64,000 bases of DNA. Source: Zygnema cylindricum (taxonomy: Eukaryota; Streptophyta; Zygnematophyceae; Zygnematales; Zygnemataceae). The notes under the pieces are model-generated. The model saw only the letters and a list, made by a program, of their open reading frames with translations. It had not been told where the DNA came from and did not search any database. Position numbers and translations under genes: made by a program. Location: NCBI GenBank assembly GCA_037447655.1, contig JBBHKE010001989.1, forward strand, positions 189,779-253,778, written 5' to 3'. This document shows positions 52,710 to 64,000 of this stretch, piece after piece. How positions within the stretch are numbered: position 1 is the first letter of the stretch; the number at the start of each line of letters is the position of its first letter.

Positions 52710-53689
52710 TCCAACAAATTCAAGGTAAATCATGAAAAATAAAAATAAAACAAAACAGCTACATTTTTTAAAAAATATACGTTGCAGACAAAAAAAAACA
52801 GACGATAAATTCCTAAAATAATAAGAAAAAGGAAAATCTACAAAATCAAAATGTATTGTAATTTTCTAGCGTAAGCGATTAATAACAAAAATCAAAAAAT
52901 TAACTTATAAAATGATGGGAAAAAAAAACAAATAACGTAAAACACAAGAAAAAAAATCGTGTTTGGCGTTAGGTTTTTTAAGTGCAAATATGTTTGTAAT
53001 TCGTGCATTTTTTTTATTTGATAAATAACAACAAATAAAAATCGTTAGCTTTTCTTTTTGAAACTTTCAACGACCATCAAACAAAACAAAACGTAGTCTT
53101 TCTTGTCTACGTTTTTTATATTAAACCCAAAACATACATCGTGACTTTCCTAAACAAAGCATATATCAAATTCCAAATCACATAGAATGAACCCCACCCT
53201 CCCAAAATATGTTATTTATTTTTGTGGCTTTTATCATCATACTATCTAACCTAAAAGAGCTTGCTTCCTCCGTACCATGTAAAGCATAAGCCACCTAACC
53301 CTTTCATGCATTTAATCGTTTACGTAGTCAAGTAGGAAAATGCCCTTACACCAATTATTTTCTCATTTTGCGACTATTGTATTTATATCTCTATGTAGAT
53401 TCTTATGAATAGTAAACTTTCATAAAGATCAATGGGTTAAAACACACGTGCTCTATAAAACCTATCGATTAACCAATCATATAACTTATATATTCTTTCC
53501 ATTATGTTTCTCGCCTAACCTAAATGGAAAGTATTTTTTTTTTAATTTTAGGGGTGTCGTCATATTCAATCTTTAATTTTTTGTTTATTATAAAAGACTT
53601 TGTGTTTCTAAGTATTTGTTTATTTTAGCTGCCATTGAGAAAACCAAACCAATCCATTTTAATAAACTTAGATTGATCTTGAAAAATGT
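52710..53689. other. AT-rich intergenic DNA, no gene seen
   Basis: A/T-rich with many A and T runs; no LTR, MITE terminus or coding block was recognised. Confidence 0.6.
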
Positions 53690-53817
53690 TGTGGTTGATC
53701 CTTCCCTCCTTCCCTCTTTCCCTCCTCCGCGCCTTCCCTCCTTCCCTCTCTCCCTTCCTTACCTCCCTCCTTCCCTCCCTCCCTCCCTCCCTCCCTCCCT
53801 CGTTCCTTGCAATTATG
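53690..53817. repeat. CCCT/CCTT pyrimidine repeat
   Basis: CTCCCTTC units ending at the insertion point of solo LTR K. Pyrimidine-rich sequence resumes on the far side of the LTR (54819-54890). Confidence 0.85.
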
Positions 53818-54818
53818 TGTCCTCCATTGGACCACAGAATACAGAAAGCCTCTAGATAGTATTTAACTAACCCACTTCAAGCCACAACCACTGGTGTCCA
53901 GGAAGGCAAAATGACAGTTTGATTGCACCCTTGTGCAGCCTGGACTCCCCTGAGCCCGTAGCAAAAAGAATCACTGAAAACGGCCAAGAAGCCGATAGGT
54001 TATGAGCCGGCAAAAAAATGCCAATTTATACAAAGCTCTCTTACAGAGAGAGGTGACTACCTACCAAAATTTCCTTAGTCCTAAACCTCTCTCACAGCCC
54101 CTATCTACTGAAGTACGAACCAATCATATAACGGTAAAGTACAGAAATGGTACTACGGCTGATGTTCTTTTTGTACGGCAGGTGTACGATAAGGCTACTT
54201 AGTGGACGCGTGTCACTTTTCCACTCGTTCATATATTCTCCGGAATTCCGCAACCGAATGTCATCCTTCCACGCGGTGCTAGGTCATGCCACGTCCATAA
54301 AAGCCAAAGTGACCATTCCGGGATCTCGACGATGACGTGTGCCATTGGATTAAATCCGACATCAATTATCGACCGTTGAAACGAATGTCCGATTCATTTG
54401 TTTTGTGCGAAATGAGGTTCGCACTAAACCTTAACAAGTTCTATGTTCGTTCGTCCATATTTTAGTTAAATGGTTTTAGTATTATACAATAGGTTAAATA
54501 CTTATCAAACCCTATATCTCTTAACGGACTTCTACGACAGACTGGTTAGAGCTTAAGGTTACGCCGCACTCTGCCGGTAGGGGGTTCGAGTCCTGCCGGA
54601 CTCAATCTTTTGTTGAGAGTGACTTAAGTCACTCTTTAGTCCTTCCTATGGAGCTGAGGCAGCCATGGCTCCATCGCTCTCTCTCTCTCCTTCAGTGACT
54701 ACAACAAGTATGGGGGCAAGAGAGAAGAGATGGAGGCAAGCTGCCTGCATTTTCTTTATCTGTTTCCGCTAATTATTTTAGACCTAGAAAATGCCAAAAA
54801 AAACTACTTATTTGAACA
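53818..54818 (-). mobile_element. Solo copia LTR K (minus strand)
   Basis: 1001 bp of the H/J LTR family: minus strand start TGTTCAAATAAGTAG, end ATGGAGGACACATAATTGCA. Flanks TTCCT (53813-53817) and TTCCC (54819-54823) form a target duplication with one mismatch. All family marks are present: CCATGGC core, antisense tRNA-like unit, GTAC motifs, TATA-like region and hairpins. Confidence 0.85.
54527..54612 (+). other. tRNA-like unit in solo LTR K (antisense to LTR)
   Basis: Plus strand: A-box-like ACTGGTTAGAGC (54541-54552), exact B-box GGTTCGAGTCC and a TTTT run at 54608-54611. Confidence 0.65.
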
Positions 54819-56403
54819 TTCCCCTCCTTTCATCATACCATCCTCTACTTGCATTCGCCCTTCCCTCTTCCCTTCCCCTCCCCCAAAACCCTATCAACTT
54901 TGCTTATATTAGAGTATCGATATTTCATTTGTACATCGATTTAACATTGATACATTGGTGTCGCGCCGTATCGCATCATGTCGGCACAATGGTTTAGGCC
55001 CATCGGTTAAAAAGAAATACATTGATTTTTCTGTATGAATTTGTTTAAAAAGTTGCATAGTCACATCGGATATCAGATACTTGTCTATGTGACGTAATAA
55101 ACATCTATTCCCCATTCGAAAACGAGTTTTTTTATGTAGGTTGTTAACAAATTGCATTGTCACATTAGAGATTAATTCGATACACATCGCCATCCCATGC
55201 TGTAACCTTCTGTTTCTTAACGCTAACGAAATATCGAATCAGGATGGTACAACGCGAATCCCTATTAGTGTTAATCACGCTAATTCGGCGCCCCTAAATT
55301 TTACCCAAATTCTTAAATATAGTGATTAAAAAAATCCTAAAAACTAAATTAGAGTGACTGATTTCCTTGAAATCCCCAAATTCCCAATTAGCGTTTCTTA
55401 CACCAATTGTTCTTTAACACTAAATACTTGTTCACGCTAATAGCGATTCGCGGTGTATGCGTGCTGTCATTTTTTCACGCTTGTATTATTCTGTCCGAAT
55501 TTTGCTGGATTTATTTTCTTGCCGTCTGAATGGAAAGTACATGGAAAAATGTTAATGACAAATGCAAAATATTGTATGGACCACTCCGTACGGTATCGTA
55601 TCTTCGGATTCAAACAGGAAACACCACCCGACAACGTAATTTAATGAGAAATTTCCAAAAGTCGATATAAACACACCTCTAGGTAGTGTTGGGTATCGAG
55701 GACCCATTGCCGATATTCGATATATATCGAATTTCATGTACCCGATATTCGATATATCGCTTCGATATATCGAATTTCAAATTATCGCGATATATCGCCG
55801 ATATATCGTAACAGTAAACATTTTTCTTACAAGACCGGAACACATTTTTGGTAGGGTTTCATGTCGCGACCAAGAGTCTTGCAAGTCTCAAGCTTTAAGG
55901 TCCATTTTAAACATAGTTCAAGAGTAGGTGAAAGTAGGCCCATACAATATGCCTATTGTATGCAAAACATACAATATGACCTTAAGACCCATATTGTATT
56001 CGAACCTATTCGGACCAATTAAAACATTCAGACCAAAAATTGGACCAATTAAAACATTCGGACCAAAAAATCTTATTTACACCGTCAGATTCCGACGATC
56101 GGACGGCCTCTGATCAAAGAAGCGATCTAAGAAGATCACATGAAAAGCCCATAACACAACTTATGATAAAGGCGCCGACCAAAGGCCTACTATAAAAGCG
56201 CCTACTTTTGAACTATGATTTTAAACGACTTGCAAAATATGATATTATACGTTTGAAAACTGGAATATCGTGCGGTAAAACTGTAGAAAATGTTACTGTC
56301 CCTAGTGGGACATTCTTAATGATTTTTTGACATTTATCATTATCTTTTTGTCGCGTAGTGCTACCAAGTCAAACTTAACCAAAGATTCTGGCGCGTCGAT
56401 ACA
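54819..56403. other. Intergenic region without recognised gene
   Basis: AT-rich with pyrimidine tracts at the left. It holds a diverged direct repeat (TTGCATAGTCACATCGGA near 55053 and TTGCATTGTCACATTAGA near 55153), a cluster of CGATATATCG palindromes and a 30-bp tandem duplication (56012-56041 and 56042-56071). No coding block is convincing. Confidence 0.6.
55711..55809. repeat. Cluster of CGATATATCG palindromes
   Basis: Five or more copies of CGATAT(AT)CGA-type palindromes in 100 bp, with TCGAATTTCA twice. Confidence 0.85.
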
Positions 56404-56404
56404 C

Positions 56405-56433
56405 TACAGTACTGTACAGTACAGTACAGTACT
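56405..56433. promoter_or_regulatory. GTAC array upstream of the glycosyltransferase gene
   Basis: TACAGTAC repeated head to tail, giving five GTAC cores, 420 bp upstream of the start codon. GTAC is the core recognised by SBP-box factors in green algae and plants. A regulatory role is inference. Confidence 0.45.
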
Positions 56434-56856
56434 CACAAAAGAAATATTAAAAAATATAAAATACGAACAAATGAAGCATGAGAAAGTGAGTTAAGCAATA
56501 CGATTGAACCATAATAATAAATAAATAAATAACGGCAACGGAAGAATTGTACAGAGAAACGAAGAAAATCGACGCGACAGTTTCACCAGTTGGTGTACTT
56601 CCGTACGGTACTGTCGTTCTAGGAAAGGAGACAAAGTACGGAAAGCGAGCAGGCATCGAGGGGAAAGGAAAACCATGCGAAAGTCCATCGAAGAAAGATA
56701 GGAAGAAAGGAGGAGGGACTCGGGAGAGGAAGGATGGAGGGATGGGTTGTCTGGCGATAGACTAACATCCAAATTGAAAGTATCCCTCCCTCCCACCAAC
56801 AGATCTACCTCTCCTCTTCTCTAATTCCCTCTCAACCTTCCTGCATTACCCTCGCC

Positions 56857-63732
<6,876 letters not shown>

Positions 63733-64000
63733 AAAGAAATTAGAAAAAGTAAATTTGTATTTGAAGCAATTTGAAAAATCTTTTGTTCTTTTATTCGTAT
63801 CATTGTGACAGCTTCATACTTTTAATGTAGAAAGAGTGAGGAATTGCGGAATATGATTTTTATTGCTGTGGCAAAAGCTTTCCACGGAAAAAGTTGTTAA
63901 CCTTAGTGCGTAATTTAAACGTATTTTTTTTTCTTGAAATTTTTTGTTGTGGAGGATGATTTTGATTTCTTTTTGGGTCCCTCTTCTTCTGTTATTTTTC
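63733..64000 (+). other. 3' flank of the glycosyltransferase gene
   Basis: AT-rich, likely 3' UTR and downstream DNA. No clear AATAAA was picked out and no further gene is seen before the window ends. Confidence 0.5.

Overview
The window looks like nuclear DNA from a green-lineage eukaryote, most likely a land plant or a streptophyte alga. The reasons are spliced GT-AG introns, a GT77-type glycosyltransferase of the plant cell-wall type, G-box/ABRE-like motifs in the LTR promoters, and dense Ty1/copia colonisation. No bacterial, organellar or viral gene set is present. There is one host gene, at the right end (56.9-63.7 kb). Almost everything to its left is transposable-element sequence.

Layout. 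1-256 is a purine-rich simple repeat. 257-14073 is copia element A (+), split by a solo LTR (824-1900, TSD TCGCT) and by copia element B (5608-12728, TSD AAAAG); B carries a 475-bp insertion of its own (8940-9414). 14074-16345 holds an antisense LTR-like segment and Tourist-like MITEs. 16346-35957 is copia C, whose 3' LTR is split by an unrelated solo LTR (22376-23231, TSD CCAAT) and by copia D (23394-35758, TSD ACTAC); D is itself split by copia E (26247-32430, TSD CATCA). 35958-41260 is copia G (-). 41425-49612 is copia I (-), split by copia H (41628-48877, -), which contains another solo LTR (42896-43827, TSD CCTCC). 49613-51367 is J, reduced to LTR-RNase H-LTR. 51368-52706 is a head-to-tail MITE pair. 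53818-54818 is solo LTR K. 54819-56856 is gene-poor. 56857-63732 is the three-exon glycosyltransferase gene.

Shared element design. All copia copies are degenerate, with stops, frameshifts and mutated catalytic or zinc-knuckle residues. Their LTRs (about 0.9-1.2 kb) share one architecture despite strong divergence. U3 has a pyrimidine block, a CCATGGC core, an antisense tRNA-like block with A-box-like, B-box and T-run elements, a G-box, paired GTAC motifs and a TATA box. R/U5 has a row of small hairpins whose stems covary between families. The LTR terminus carries an ATG that opens the gag frame, and that frame reads straight through a primer-binding site matching the anticodon arm of initiator tRNA-Met (half-tRNA priming, as in Drosophila copia). 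These shared non-coding features, above all the antisense Pol III-like unit, are the most unusual content of the window.

The host gene encodes a predicted 809-residue Golgi-type protein: an N-terminal hydrophobic signal/anchor, a Pro/Ser stalk, a first GT-A-like domain in exon 1 and a GT77-like domain split over exons 2 and 3. Intron 2 is 3.4 kb and contains a GTAC minisatellite and about 1 kb of almost pure pyrimidine close to its 3' splice site.
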